DNA of 64,000 bases from Nocardiopsis sp. CNR-923 (GCF_001942255.1 NZ_MKKC01000153.1:1-64000), one strand, 5' to 3'; numbered from the stretch's first letter, positions 1 to 8,711 are shown. A program made the numbers and translations. Notes: a model not told the origin generated them from the sequence alone.

Positions 1-302
1 TGGACCAGGGCGGCAGAGGGGCCCCAGCGAGATCGGTCCCGGGTCACATCCCGGGGGTTAGTGCGGTTGTGAAGTTACACCACTCCAAGGGACATGACCT
101 GCAATCTCGTGAAACTTCATTGAGTGCCGAAGGACAACGCTCGTAGCGTCGGTGTCACCTCCCGGCACAGGACACGTCGTACTATCCGCTAGCTCCGACT
201 GGGAACCTATGCCGTCGCACACCAGCCCAGACGAAAGGGCACCCATGGCACCAATCACCCCTTGTACGAACACAACGCCCCGTATGGAAGGACAAAGAAC
301 CC
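1..302. other. Leader region without a recognisable gene
   Basis: No gene is recognised here. A plus-strand open frame from about 152 runs to a TGA at 347-349 and overlaps the GTG start of the methyltransferase, but its Pro/Ser/Thr-rich 65-residue product has no recognised motif. Bases 69-75 (tgaagtt) and the aacttca near 113-119 form a loose inverted repeat. The region probably carries the promoter of the methyltransferase; I cannot place -35 and -10 boxes with confidence. Confidence 0.4.
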
Positions 303-341
303 ATGCAATGCCCGCTGTGCAGCGGGACGGGGAAGGTGTGA
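303..341 (+). CDS. Possible 12-residue peptide with a CXXCXGXG motif
   Basis: ATG at 303 opens a frame encoding MQCPLCSGTGKV, ending at TGA 339-341, five bases before the GTG of the downstream methyltransferase. An AAGGA at 288-292 lies ten bases upstream. The Cys-X-X-Cys-X-Gly-X-Gly pattern is that of DnaJ-type zinc-binding modules, here as a single half-site. The position suggests a translated leader or microprotein coupled to the methyltransferase, but a frame this short could arise by chance. No functional claim is made. Confidence 0.25.
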   Translation: MQCPLCSGTGKV

Positions 342-345
342 TGGC

Positions 346-1440
346 GTGACCGACCTCGACCGCGCCCACTCCGCCCTGACCGATCGGCTGGACACCACCG
401 ACGCCATCCGCACCGCGTTCTCGGCCCACCCGCGTCACGCGTACATCTCCGACGTGATCTGGCCCAGCGTGGTCGGTGCGCCGCTGAACCGCGCCGACGA
501 TCCGGATGGATGGGCGCGCGCCGTCTACAGCGACGACTACGTCACCACTCAGGCCAACGACGGCGACGACGGTCCGATGAACACTCCCACGTCGTCGTCC
601 TCCGCGCCCCAGCTCATGGCGGACATGATCGAGGCGGCCGGGGTCGGGCCGGGCATGCGCGTGCTGGAGATCGGCACCGGAAGCGCGTGGAACGCTGCGA
701 TCCTCGCCTCCCTCGTCGGTCCCGAGGGGTCGGTGACGAGCGTGGAGATCGACCCCGGCGTCGCCGCGCACGCCCGGTCCCGGCTCAAGGCAACCAACGT
801 GGAGGTGGTCACCGGCACCATCCCGGACGGGTCCGAGGTCTTCGACGCCCTCATCGCCACGTGCGCGGTCCAGCGCGTCCCCCGGGAGTGGGTGGAACGG
901 GTCGGCCCCGACGCCCGGCTGGTGATCCCCTGGGCTCCGTACCGCGAGGGTGGTCCCACACCCGTCGCCGCCCTGCGCAGGACGGGGCCGGGCACCGCCA
1001 GCGGCCCGTTGACGCGTGACGCCTCGTTCATGCGCGACCGCCGACAACGCGGGGCGCGACAGCGGTTCCCCGGCACCGGCGAGGAAGCGACCAGTAGGTC
1101 AACCTTCCCCGAGGGGTCGAGGGACCTCCTCGACAACGACCGCCTGACCCGCCTCGTGCTCACCTGCCCGGGGCTGTACATCGCCGTGGGAGGCCGCCCT
1201 TGGAGAAACGGTGCCGCACCGGTCGTCGCCCTGGGCGAGAGCGACGACTGGGCGCATATCTGGCCGGACGGTTCGGTCACGCGTCACGGCACCGGAGCTC
1301 TGACCACCTTCACGGAGGCGTACACGATGTTGGAGGACGCGGGTTGGCCCGGCCTGGAATCCTTCACCCTGGAAGTGGACGCGGAGAGCGGCGTCCACAC
1401 CGTCCGCTCCAGCCTGGGCACGTGCAAACACCCGGTGTAG
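346..1440 (+). CDS. PCMT-like SAM-dependent methyltransferase
   Basis: The 364-residue product has a Rossmann methyltransferase core of the protein-L-isoaspartate O-methyltransferase type. Motif I is VLEIGTGSAWNAAIL near residue 110, followed by an acidic strand (VEIDPG), with an upstream HPRHAYI segment as in PCMT relatives. Known PCMTs methylate isoaspartyl residues; relatives act on RiPP peptides, so the substrate here is open. The C-terminal 150 residues extend beyond the core. I chose GTG 346 because a GGGAAGG lies nine bases upstream; a TTG at 262 in the same frame would add 28 residues resembling no family N-terminus. It is preceded by two overlapping short frames and followed by a 23-residue frame and a lipoprotein on the same strand. 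No RiPP dehydratase or precursor was recognised nearby. Confidence 0.8.
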   Translation: MTDLDRAHSALTDRLDTTDAIRTAFSAHPRHAYISDVIWPSVVGAPLNRADDPDGWARAVYSDDYVTTQANDGDDGPMNTPTSSSSAPQLMADMIEAAGVGPGMRVLEIGTGSAWNAAILASLVGPEGSVTSVEIDPGVAAHARSRLKATNVEVVTGTIPDGSEVFDALIATCAVQRVPREWVERVGPDARLVIPWAPYREGGPTPVAALRRTGPGTASGPLTRDASFMRDRRQRGARQRFPGTGEEATSRSTFPEGSRDLLDNDRLTRLVLTCPGLYIAVGGRPWRNGAAPVVALGESDDWAHIWPDGSVTRHGTGALTTFTEAYTMLEDAGWPGLESFTLEVDAESGVHTVRSSLGTCKHPV

Positions 1441-1495
1441 GAACCACACGCCGCGTGGCCCGAGGCCACCGACCCGACATCCTTGGAGAACACCG

Positions 1496-1567
1496 TTGAG
1501 CAAACCGCGCATCCTGCTGACCGGACAGAGCATCGCGTGGGCCGCTGACGTCCGGGCCGAACAGTGA
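1496..1567 (+). CDS. Possible 23-residue peptide
   Basis: A TTG at 1496, preceded at seven bases by GGAG, opens a frame for a 23-residue peptide beginning MSKPRILLTGQ and ending at TGA 1565-1567. The GTG of the longer lipoprotein frame begins at 1564, so stop and start overlap. It may be a translated leader, the remnant of a longer gene, or chance. No homology is recognised. Confidence 0.18.
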   Translation: MSKPRILLTGQSIAWAADVRAEQ

Positions 1568-1626
1568 ACCAGGACGCGGCGGCGGGCGTCTCCCCCTCAG
1601 AACGCACATCGCCCGATCGGAACACC

Positions 1627-1950
1627 ATGAGCCCCAGCCGCCTCATCCCCGCAGCCCTCCTCGCCGCTCTGGCCCTCACCGGGTGCGGCGGCGCCGAACC
1701 CACCGCCGAGAACGCCGCAGCCGAGTGCGAGAACTACATCGAGCATGTGATGGAGTCACCGGGCGACATCGACTTCGACGACTCCCCGGAGGTCACCCTG
1801 ACCGCCGAGGACCCGTGGGAGTACGAGGTCGTCGGCAGCGCCGGGCCGGAGAGCGGCTCCGGTACGGCAGGGCGCACCGAGTACACGTGCATCGCCGTCA
1901 ACAACTCCGGCGACTGGCACGTGGTGGATCTGCGAGCCGACGAGCGGTAG
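1627..1950 (+). CDS. Small secreted lipoprotein, function unknown
   Basis: The 107-residue product starts with a signal peptide (charged SPSR, then a hydrophobic stretch) ending in the lipobox LTGC with the lipidated Cys at residue 20, so it should be anchored on the outer face of the membrane. The mature part is acidic and has two further Cys residues (AECENY and YTCIAV) that could form a disulfide. ATG 1627 puts the signal peptide at the N-terminus; an in-frame GTG at 1564 would add 21 polar residues before it and is less likely. It may share a transcript with the methyltransferase. No family was recognised. Confidence 0.7.
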   Translation: MSPSRLIPAALLAALALTGCGGAEPTAENAAAECENYIEHVMESPGDIDFDDSPEVTLTAEDPWEYEVVGSAGPESGSGTAGRTEYTCIAVNNSGDWHVVDLRADER

Positions 1951-2061
1951 CGGGGAACGGCAGACATACCCGGGGTCCGGGGTTCTGCGTCTTCGCTTCC
2001 AGCGCTGCCGCGTCGTTCTCTGTGAGAGTCGGCTCTGTCGTGGTGCGGGGGGCTCGATCCG

Positions 2062-3486
2062 TCACCGCACCAGCAGCCGGTTGACCTTCTGGGGCAGCGC
2101 CAGTCCGACCAGGCCCACCAGCGCGTACCCCACCTGCCCCGGCGCGAGCATCCCCAGCACGACCCCCGTGTTGGCCCCGGGCGCGCGCAGGAACTCCCTC
2201 ATCCGCGGATGCGCGTAGGGCACACCGTCCCCCGACACCAGCAGCGTCCCCACCGCGACCAGCGCCAGCGCCGCCCACACGGTCCCGGCCGCGTCGAGTC
2301 CGCCCAGCCACGTCTGCGCCCGGTCGAGCGCCAGCAGCGCGTACGCCGCGCGGTCCGCTCCCGCCGCCACCTCTGCTCCGCTCGCCACGGCCGACACCCC
2401 GGCCACCACCGGCAGCGCCGCGAACAACGCGCCCGCCGACCGGGCCCCGGTCACACCCCCGGTCGCCGACAGCCCCAGCCGCGCGGCCAGGTCGTGCGCG
2501 TTCCTCGTCAGATCCTCCTGCGCCGGGTACCGCCGCCAAGCCCGCCCCTCCGACCGGGCCTCCCCCATCGCGTTCGCCCGCCGCCAGCGCAGGAACCGCC
2601 ACGTGTCGCAGAGCGCGGCCGGCCCCCGCCGGGCGGCGATCACGGACACGGCCAGTTCGTGTGCGATCGACGACGCCGTCGTGGCGAGTGTGACGGGCAG
2701 GTCCACCCATGAGAGCGCGACGCGTCGGAACAGCGGCGCGATGTCGGCGGGGACCCGCACGCGCATCGCGATCGACCTCCCCCACGCCCGCCGCCGCAGC
2801 CCCGCCAGCGGCGGCTGTCCGGGCAGTGCCGGGGTGCTCTCCGCGGCCGTGACGATCATCCGGTAGTCCATGGCGACCGCGCACACCAATGCCAGGAACA
2901 GCAGCCACGGGGTGAGCACCCCGCCGCCGAGCAGGCCGTGGACGATGCCCGTGGCCGGGTGCAGGGCGGCCCCGGCGAGCACCGCGTTGAGGTTGAGGTG
3001 GTCCAGGAGCGCGACCGTCAGCGCCACGGGAGGCAGCAGCCACAGCCATCCGCCGTAGCGCCGTCCGACGATCGCCAGGCCGAGGACGGCCCCGACCAGA
3101 CCGGTGGTGACGGCGTGTCCGGCGAACACGGCGAGCACGGTCCCGTCCGGGGTGGTGACCGTGGTGCCACCTGGCAGGAGGAACCCGTCGTCGGCGGACA
3201 GGTCGGCTGCCCCGAGGGAGGCGCCGGTGAGCACACGTTCGGCCAGTTGGAAACCGGCCCCGGAGGCGGCGGCCAACAGTAGAAGATCGACGGCGGCCAG
3301 GCGGCGGGCCCGCCGGTGGGCGACCAGCGCGAACAGCAGCAGCGGGGTGAGCTTGCCGAGCTCCTCGACGGGGACGGCGACATAGGTGTAGCCGACCACG
3401 CCGTAGGGCTGCGCCCCCAGGAGCCGGACGAGGGCGGACTCGGCTGCGGCGATCGGCCAGAGCAGGGCCGCGCCGACTGCGGTCAT
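2062..3486 (-). CDS. PrsW-family intramembrane metalloprotease
   Basis: A polytopic membrane protein of 474 residues. The N-terminal half has PrsW features: VPVEELGKL near residues 38-46 (the paired Glu of the catalytic site), a later helix with FQLAE, and conserved His residues in AGHAVTTG, LLDHLNLN and VHGLLGG. PrsW proteases cleave membrane proteins such as anti-sigma factors within the bilayer. The C-terminal 230 residues are extra compared with the minimal family and end in further hydrophobic segments. The ATG at 3486-3484 overlaps the TGA of the upstream unknown gene in an ATGA junction, so translation is probably coupled; the partner is a candidate substrate or regulator. The gene is convergent with the lipoprotein, with about 110 bases between. 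Confidence 0.75.
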   Translation of the reverse strand: MTAVGAALLWPIAAAESALVRLLGAQPYGVVGYTYVAVPVEELGKLTPLLLFALVAHRRARRLAAVDLLLLAAASGAGFQLAERVLTGASLGAADLSADDGFLLPGGTTVTTPDGTVLAVFAGHAVTTGLVGAVLGLAIVGRRYGGWLWLLPPVALTVALLDHLNLNAVLAGAALHPATGIVHGLLGGGVLTPWLLFLALVCAVAMDYRMIVTAAESTPALPGQPPLAGLRRRAWGRSIAMRVRVPADIAPLFRRVALSWVDLPVTLATTASSIAHELAVSVIAARRGPAALCDTWRFLRWRRANAMGEARSEGRAWRRYPAQEDLTRNAHDLAARLGLSATGGVTGARSAGALFAALPVVAGVSAVASGAEVAAGADRAAYALLALDRAQTWLGGLDAAGTVWAALALVAVGTLLVSGDGVPYAHPRMREFLRAPGANTGVVLGMLAPGQVGYALVGLVGLALPQKVNRLLVR

Positions 3487-4268
3487 CCGCAGCAGGTCGG
3501 CGAAGGAGACCGTGCGGGATCGGGCGAGCAGGCCAGCTGGACGAGCAGAAGGACGGTGGCGGCCAGGGCCGGGACCGTGGCGTCCAGGCCGGGGACGGCC
3601 AGGGGCGCGGCGAGCAGTACGACGACCATCGCCCACCCCCATGCCCCGCGCAGGGCACGCAGGGCGCGGACGGTGCGCGGCGAGCGCCGTCGGGCCAGAT
3701 CGAACGCCCGCGCGACGCGTTCGGCCAGGTCGGGCCCGGGTCCCCGGGGCGTCTTGGTGTGTCGGGCGCCGGGGTCGACGCAGCGGTACAGCTGGGCGGC
3801 GCGGGACAGCTGGGAGCCGCCGTCGGCCTTCGCGCGGGCGGCGAAGGCGTCGCGCGCCTGGGGGATGTCGGCGCCCACGAGTTCGCGGACGAAGTCGGCG
3901 GGCCCCGCCGCGACGGTGAGTTCGTCGGCCGCGACGAGCACGGCGGCGGAGAAGTCCTCGACACAGACGAGGAAGTCGGTGGGGTACGGCCCCCAGCCAC
4001 GGATGAGGTCGATGAGGGTGTCGGTGTCGAGCGGGACCTCGGTGACCGGTTCGTAGGAGAACTCGGCGCGCGTGCGGCAGACCAGGAGCCGCGCGACGCC
4101 CATGGCCCTGCCCGCGTCGACGATCGCGCGGATGAGGTTGCGGTCGCGCGGCACGACGAACGGAGTCGTGACCTTGCCTCCGGCCCGGATCCAGTGCGGG
4201 TCGAACGCCGTGGCTCCGGCACAGACGCGCAGCACGAGGTCGCGCGCGAGCATGGCCTGTTCTTCCAT
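3483..4268 (-). CDS. Unknown protein with C-terminal membrane hairpin
   Basis: The 261-residue product has a soluble N-terminal region of about 200 residues and two hydrophobic segments near the C-terminus (AMVVVLLAAPLAVPGL and LAATVLLLVQLAC). I recognise no family. ATG 4268 is chosen because AAGGA lies six bases upstream. The last codon overlaps the start of the PrsW-like protease (ATGA), so the two are co-translated and perhaps act together. The C-terminal hairpin is compatible with a substrate of intramembrane proteolysis, but this is inference. The Cys-rich tail (SPTCCG) is unusual. Since frameshift errors are common in this sequence, the exact C-terminus should be read with caution. Confidence 0.6.
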   Translation of the reverse strand: MEEQAMLARDLVLRVCAGATAFDPHWIRAGGKVTTPFVVPRDRNLIRAIVDAGRAMGVARLLVCRTRAEFSYEPVTEVPLDTDTLIDLIRGWGPYPTDFLVCVEDFSAAVLVAADELTVAAGPADFVRELVGADIPQARDAFAARAKADGGSQLSRAAQLYRCVDPGARHTKTPRGPGPDLAERVARAFDLARRRSPRTVRALRALRGAWGWAMVVVLLAAPLAVPGLDATVPALAATVLLLVQLACSPDPARSPSPTCCG

Positions 4269-4428
4269 GGGGGTCCTTGAGCCGTACCGGGAGCGGTCCG
4301 GGCCGTCCAGGGGCGGGGCGACCCGGACCGAGCATAACGGCGCTGTGGGTGGGGCGTGTCACACGCCCTCTCACCGTGGGAGACGCCGTCGCGACACCCC
4401 GTGCGCCGGTCCGTCCCGCCCACAACGC

Positions 4429-5717
4429 TCAGGCGGGACGCGCGGCACGGGCGGCGGGTGACGCCTCGGCCGGGTGGGGCCTGCGGGCGGGGCGCGGCCC
4501 CGCGCCAAGGGCGTCCCCGCACAGCTGGACGAGGTGCCGGAGACCGGGCAGGTCGATCGTCCACCCCAGCAGCGCCCAGCCGAGGTTGAGGTGCTCCATC
4601 CCCCTGGCCAGCGCGGCGATGCCACTCCACCGCTGCCCGTCCGGCGTCTCGTAGGTGAGGCGGTACAGCACGTCGGGGTGCTCGGCGGCGGGGCGGATGT
4701 CGAGCGCGATCGGCGCGCGGGCGGTGAACCAGCGGGCGAGGGTCAGGCACAGCGCGCAGTTCGCGTCGACGTGGAGCACACCCCGCGTGCGCCCCGGCCA
4801 GGGGCGCCACCGGGGCAGCCAGGGCGGGACCCGCGACCGGTAGGCGGTCCAGTCCTCCCCGAAGCGCTCACGCAGCTGCGCGCCCTCGTGCCACTCGGCC
4901 AACCCGACCGCGTAGACCACGGTCGCGACGGCCAGGAGCAGGAACAGCGGTTCCCGCAGCAGCAGGGCGAGGAGGACGTAGAGGAGGGCCGTCGAGGTCT
5001 GCATCGGGTTGCGCACGAACGCGTACGGCCCGCTGGTGACCAGGCGGCTCGGCGGGTCGCAGGGAAGCGGCGTGCCCCCTCCGACCCGCGCGAACTCCCG
5101 GGCTGCGGCCAGCGCGGGCAGCCCCACGGCGAAGAGGAGCTGCACGGCCGTGAAGGCCTCCGCCGCCGTCATGTCCCGCCCCAGGGCCACGAGCGGCCCG
5201 CCCATCAGGAGCCCGCCCGCGAGGGTGGCCTGGGCCCACATCCGGGCGTGGACCCACTGGCCCTCCCTCGTCCAGTAGGCGAGCAGCAGCGCGGGGATGA
5301 GGCACACGGTGGCCCCGACGATCTCGCCGGCCATCCACCGGTCGTCCAGGACGACGACGGGCTCGGCCAGGGGCATGAGGACGACGTCGGCCCAGACCAG
5401 CACGAAGGAGAGCAGCGGCACCGGGAGCAGGCGCAGCAGGAGGGCGGGGAGCGCTCCCCACAGCAGGACCCAGGCGAGCATGAGGTCCACGGGCATCCCC
5501 CACCACACCGCGCCCTCGGCGTGGAAGGCCCACCATCCGTGTGCAGCGCGTACAGGTTGAGCGGCACGAGGGTCAGCACGGCCCAGGCGCTGGCCACGAT
5601 CATCGCGGCGGTCTCGCGCTGTCGGGGCGCGCGCCACAGGCACAGTCCGGCGAGCGCCAGGGCGGGGAACGCCAGGCCCAGTCCGCGCACGAGGCTCGCG
5701 GGGAGATCGGCGGTCAT
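4429..5717 (-). CDS. ICMT-like membrane methyltransferase fused to DCC (DUF393) domain
   Basis: Repaired, the product has 429 residues. After several membrane segments comes the isoprenylcysteine/phospholipid methyltransferase signature: SGPYAFVRNPMQ, then EWHEGAQLRERFGEDW and the VPPWLPRW end. From about residue 325 there is a thiol-disulfide oxidoreductase-like DCC domain beginning VDANCALC, whose CXXC replaces the usual D-G-X-C-X-X-C. The ICMT family methylates small hydrophobic or prenylated thiol substrates using SAM; DCC proteins are presumed thioredoxin-like. The frame changes near 5537: the first 63 residues lie in one frame and the rest in the next, and adding one base (GG to GGG) gives 1290 bases and a continuous helix. 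The ATG shares its A with the stop of the upstream small gene. The operon is divergent from the TetR gene. Confidence 0.7.
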
Positions 5718-5949
5718 CAGCGGTCCTCCTCCCCGGTCGCGGCGGAGGCGAAGGTGTCCGCGAGGTACGCGGCGGCCAGGGCGATCAGCGCCGGGAGGCC
5801 GACGTAGAGGAACGCGGTCTGGTCCAGGCCGCCCCAGCTCGTGACGCGCAGGAAGGTGAAGGCGGCGAAGATCGCGGCGACGGCCCCGACGAGGATCCAG
5901 CGCTCACGGCTGATCCGGCGCGTGCCGGGGGTTCAGGGGGTTCGGACAC
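5717..5949 (-). CDS. Small two-helix membrane protein
   Basis: Repaired, the gene encodes a 77-residue protein: a proline-rich start (MSEPPEPPG), an arginine-rich stretch (TRRISRERW) and two hydrophobic helices (WILVGAVAAIFAAFTFL and FLYVGLPALIALAAAYL), ending in an acidic tail. The frame shifts near 5925; the helix-coding frame has no start codon of its own, while the GTG at 5949 joins it if one G is restored in a GG pair, giving 78 codons. The TGA overlaps the ATG of the ICMT/DCC gene by one base, so the two are coupled. It is the first gene of the unit facing TetR across the operator. Function unknown. Confidence 0.6.
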
Positions 5950-5979
5950 CACGACGCACACTCCATCTGTCGGACACGC

Positions 5980-6012
5980 GATTAAACCAAGTGCTTTAAT
6001 CAGATGATTAAA
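5980..6012. promoter_or_regulatory. Palindromic operator, probably for the adjacent TetR regulator
   Basis: Bases 5995-6012 read TTTAATCAGATGATTAAA: two eight-base inverted arms around a two-base centre. A third half-site GATTAAA lies at 5980-5986, forming a second inverted pair with 5995-6001. This AT-rich element stands out in a GC-rich region and sits between the divergent small-membrane-protein/ICMT operon and the tetR-like gene, 38 bases upstream of its ATG. TetR proteins normally bind such palindromes and repress both themselves and the divergent neighbour; that this site is bound is inference. Confidence 0.7.
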
Positions 6013-6049
6013 CCGTATGATGAACCCGTCCCCGAACACAAGGAGGGTC

Positions 6050-6698
6050 ATGGCCAAGGGCGGCGGACGCAGATCGAGCGAGGAGACCAAGGAGCGGCTC
6101 CTGGCCGCGGCCGGCGAGGTCCTGCGGGAGGAGGGGTACGCGGGAGCGTCGGCGCGGGCGATCGCGACGCGCGCGGAGGCCAACTCGGCGCTGGTCTTCT
6201 ACCATTTCGGCGGCGTCGACCAGCTGCTCCTGGCCGCCCTCGACCGGTCGAGCGCCGAACGCCTGGCGATGTACCGCGAGCTGACCGCCGGCGCCCGCAC
6301 CCTGGAGGAGCTTGTGGCGGCGGCGACCCGGATCTACCGGACCGACCTGGAACGCGGCTACATCGCCGAGTTCTCCGAGCTGGTGGCGGCCGCCGTGACC
6401 AAGCCGGAGCTGCGCCGGGAGATCAAGGAGCGCGCCGAGCCGTGGATCGCCTTCATCGAGCAGGAGTGGGAGCGGGTGCTCGGTGGGTCGCCCCTGGCCA
6501 GGCTGGTGCCCGCGCGTGAGGTCGCCTACGGGGCGATCACCTTCTACCTGGGGGTGAACCTGTTCTCGGTGCTCGACGAGGACCACTCCCGCACCGAAGC
6601 GGTGTTCGATCTGGCCACACGGCTGGCCCCGCGCGCCAAGCTCCTCACGCTCCGGCTGCCCCAGCGCGATCGGCGCGATCGGCGCGGTGGCGACGTAG
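6050..6698 (+). CDS. TetR-family transcriptional regulator
   Basis: The N-terminal 60 residues form a TetR helix-turn-helix (ERLLAAAGEVLREEGY, then ASARAIATRAEANSALVFYHF), followed by an all-helical ligand domain with ITFYLGVNLFSVLDEDHS near the end. ATG 6050 is preceded by AAGGAGGG. The frame then runs on without a stop for over 3 kb past the natural end, so the true C-terminus is hidden by a one-base error near the CCCC at 6659-6662. Removing one C ends the protein at TAG 6696-6698, about 216 residues, a normal length; adding one C instead would end it at the TGA overlapping the next gene's GTG at 6726. It likely represses itself and the divergent operon through the upstream palindrome. Confidence 0.85.
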
Positions 6699-6725
6699 CT
6701 TCGCCGAGGACACCGAGGAGGATTC

Positions 6726-7211
6726 GTGAACGACATCGAGGTGGCGCCCGGGATCGAGTTCCCGGACACGGCCGACGGACGGACGTGGGTCGCCGGCGCG
6801 GTGATCGCCGACCCCCGGGGCAGGGTGTTCGCGCAACGCCGCTCCCCCACGCGCACGGTGTTCCCGCACTGCTGGGACATCGTCGGCGGCCACGTCGAAC
6901 AGGGCGAGAGCATGTTGGAGGGGCTGGCCCGCGAGGTGGCGGAGGAGACCGGCTGGCGCCTGACCGAGGTGCTCGCCGAGTTGTTCGCCCTCGACTGGGA
7001 CCCCGGCGACGGCGTCACGCGCCGCGAGATCGACTACCTCGTGCGGGTCGAAGGGGACCTCTCCGCGCCCCGGCTGGAACCCGACAAGCACACCGAGTAC
7101 CTGTGGGTGGACGACTCGACCGTCCACGTGCTGCGCGACGAGCGCGACCCGGGCGACTACTTCATCACCGACATCGTCCAGCGCGGCCTGGACGCCGCGC
7201 GCACCGACTGA
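6726..7211 (+). CDS. Nudix hydrolase
   Basis: The 161-residue product carries a complete Nudix box, G-x5-E-x7-REV-x-EE-x-GW, beginning GGHVEQGESMLEGLAREV, which binds the divalent metal for cleavage of a nucleoside diphosphate linked to another group. It is preceded by the typical GAVIADPRGRVFAQRR strand; the IDYLVRVEGD and EYLWVDDSTV segments resemble the MutT/IPP-isomerase-like branch, so the substrate is uncertain. The GTG start has GGAGG just upstream. It may be read together with the tetR-like gene 27 bases before it. Confidence 0.88.
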   Translation: MNDIEVAPGIEFPDTADGRTWVAGAVIADPRGRVFAQRRSPTRTVFPHCWDIVGGHVEQGESMLEGLAREVAEETGWRLTEVLAELFALDWDPGDGVTRREIDYLVRVEGDLSAPRLEPDKHTEYLWVDDSTVHVLRDERDPGDYFITDIVQRGLDAARTD

Positions 7212-7213
7212 CG

Positions 7214-8711
7214 TCAGCCGGTCCCGCGCGCCTCGGCGACCGCCAAGGGCAGGCCGTCCAGCAGATCAGTCGCGCTGACCGGCGCACCGCCGCGTGCCAG
7301 CACCGCCGCCCGCCCGTGCAGGTAGGCGCCGCACACAGCGGCCTCGTAGGCGGGCAGTCCGCTGGCCAGCAGCGCGCCGATCGCCCCCGCCAGCACGTCG
7401 CCGGACCCGGCCGTGGCCAGCAACGGCGTGCCCGTCGGATTGGCGACGGCGGGCAGGCCCGGCTGCGTGACGACGGTGGTCGACCCCTTGAGCAGGACCG
7501 TGCAGTCGAACTCTTCGGCGAGCCGGCGCGCGTGCTCCAGGCGGCGGGCCTCGATGTCGGACCGGTCGGCGCCGGGCAGGAGACGGGCGAGCTCACCGGC
7601 GTGCGGGGTGAGGAGCGTGTGCGCGGTGCGCTCCCGCAGGGTCTGGGCCAGGGACGCGCCCCCGTTCCCGCTGAGCAGGGTGAGGGCGTCGGCGTCGACG
7701 AGCAGGGGGCAGTCGCTGTCCAGGACCGCGCGGAGTTCGTCGGCGTTGGCCGGGTGCGTTCCCCGGCCCGGCCCGATGACCAGGGCGCAGACACGTCCGG
7801 GACCGAGTCTGGTGCTGCTCTGGGGGTCGAGGCCGACGGCGACCGTCTCCGGCCAGCGGGCGAGCACCTGGTCGACGGCGGCGCTCGCGCCCCCGTAACG
7901 GACCATCCCGACGCCCGTGCGCAGCGCACCGCCGACGGTGAGGACGGCGGCGCCCCGGTACCGGTCGGATCCCGCGCGGACGGCGAGCAGGCCGCGGCGG
8001 TACTTGTCGGACTCCGTGCCCGGCGTCGGCAGGAGCGCGGCGATGTCCACGGCTTGTGGGCGGATCAGGTCGGGACCGCCCAGCTCCGGGGCCAGACCGA
8101 TGTCCACGAGGTGCACCCGCCCGGCACGATCGGCGCCGGGGTCGACGCAGAGTCCGGGCTTGAGGGCGCCGAAGGTGACGGTGAGGTCGGCGCGCACGGC
8201 GTGTCCGGGCACCTCTCCTGTGTCGGCGTCCACCCCGCTGGGCACGTCGACGGCGACGACGGGCGCGGGCGCGTTCTCGGCGAGCACGGCCAGCGTTGCG
8301 TGGGGTTCCCGGAGTCCGCCGCGCCCACCGATACCCAGCATCCCGTCGATGATGAGGTCGGCGTCGAACAGCTCCCCGCCGTCGTTGGGGTCGCCCTTGA
8401 AGGCACGGGCCCGGCCGCCCGCCGAGCGCAGGGCCGCCAGTCCGCCCTCATGGGCGCGCGGCCCCGCGAGCAGGGCGTGCACGGCGGCTCCGCGCCTGGC
8501 CAGCAGGGCGCCCGCGTAGAGGGCGTCGCCGCCGTTGTCCCCGCTGCCGACCAGCAGCAGCACGCGCGATCCGTACACCCGGGGCAGCGCTCTGGCGCAC
8601 TCCGCCGCGAGCCCGGTCGCGGCACGGCGCATGAGCGCGCCCTCGGGCAGGCGGGCCATGAGGCCGCGCTCAGCCTCGCGGACGGCGCGAACGGGTGTGT
8701 GCGGACCGCAC
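7214..8711 (-). CDS. nnr: Bifunctional NAD(P)H-hydrate epimerase / ADP-dependent dehydratase
   Basis: This repairs NAD(P)HX, the hydrated damage product of NAD(P)H. The N-terminal YjeF_N epimerase domain has GSGDNGGDALYAG and DVPSGVDADTGEVPG. The C-terminal dehydratase domain starts at KYRRGLLAVRAGSDRY and has GPGRGTHP, LLVDADAL and TAGSGDVLAGAIGALL. GTG 8711 is chosen because an AGGAGG lies just upstream and the peptide would begin MRPHTPVRAVREAE as in relatives, but this requires removing one G near 8703-8708. Otherwise an unrelated longer N-terminus or a shortened protein results. Repaired length is about 498 residues, normal for the fused form. It is convergent with the Nudix gene. Confidence 0.88.

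Noticed and set aside
1-1600. A RiPP cluster of the FxLD or lanthipeptide type around the methyltransferase
   Set aside because: No precursor with the expected motif, no dehydratase, cyclase or transporter was found nearby.
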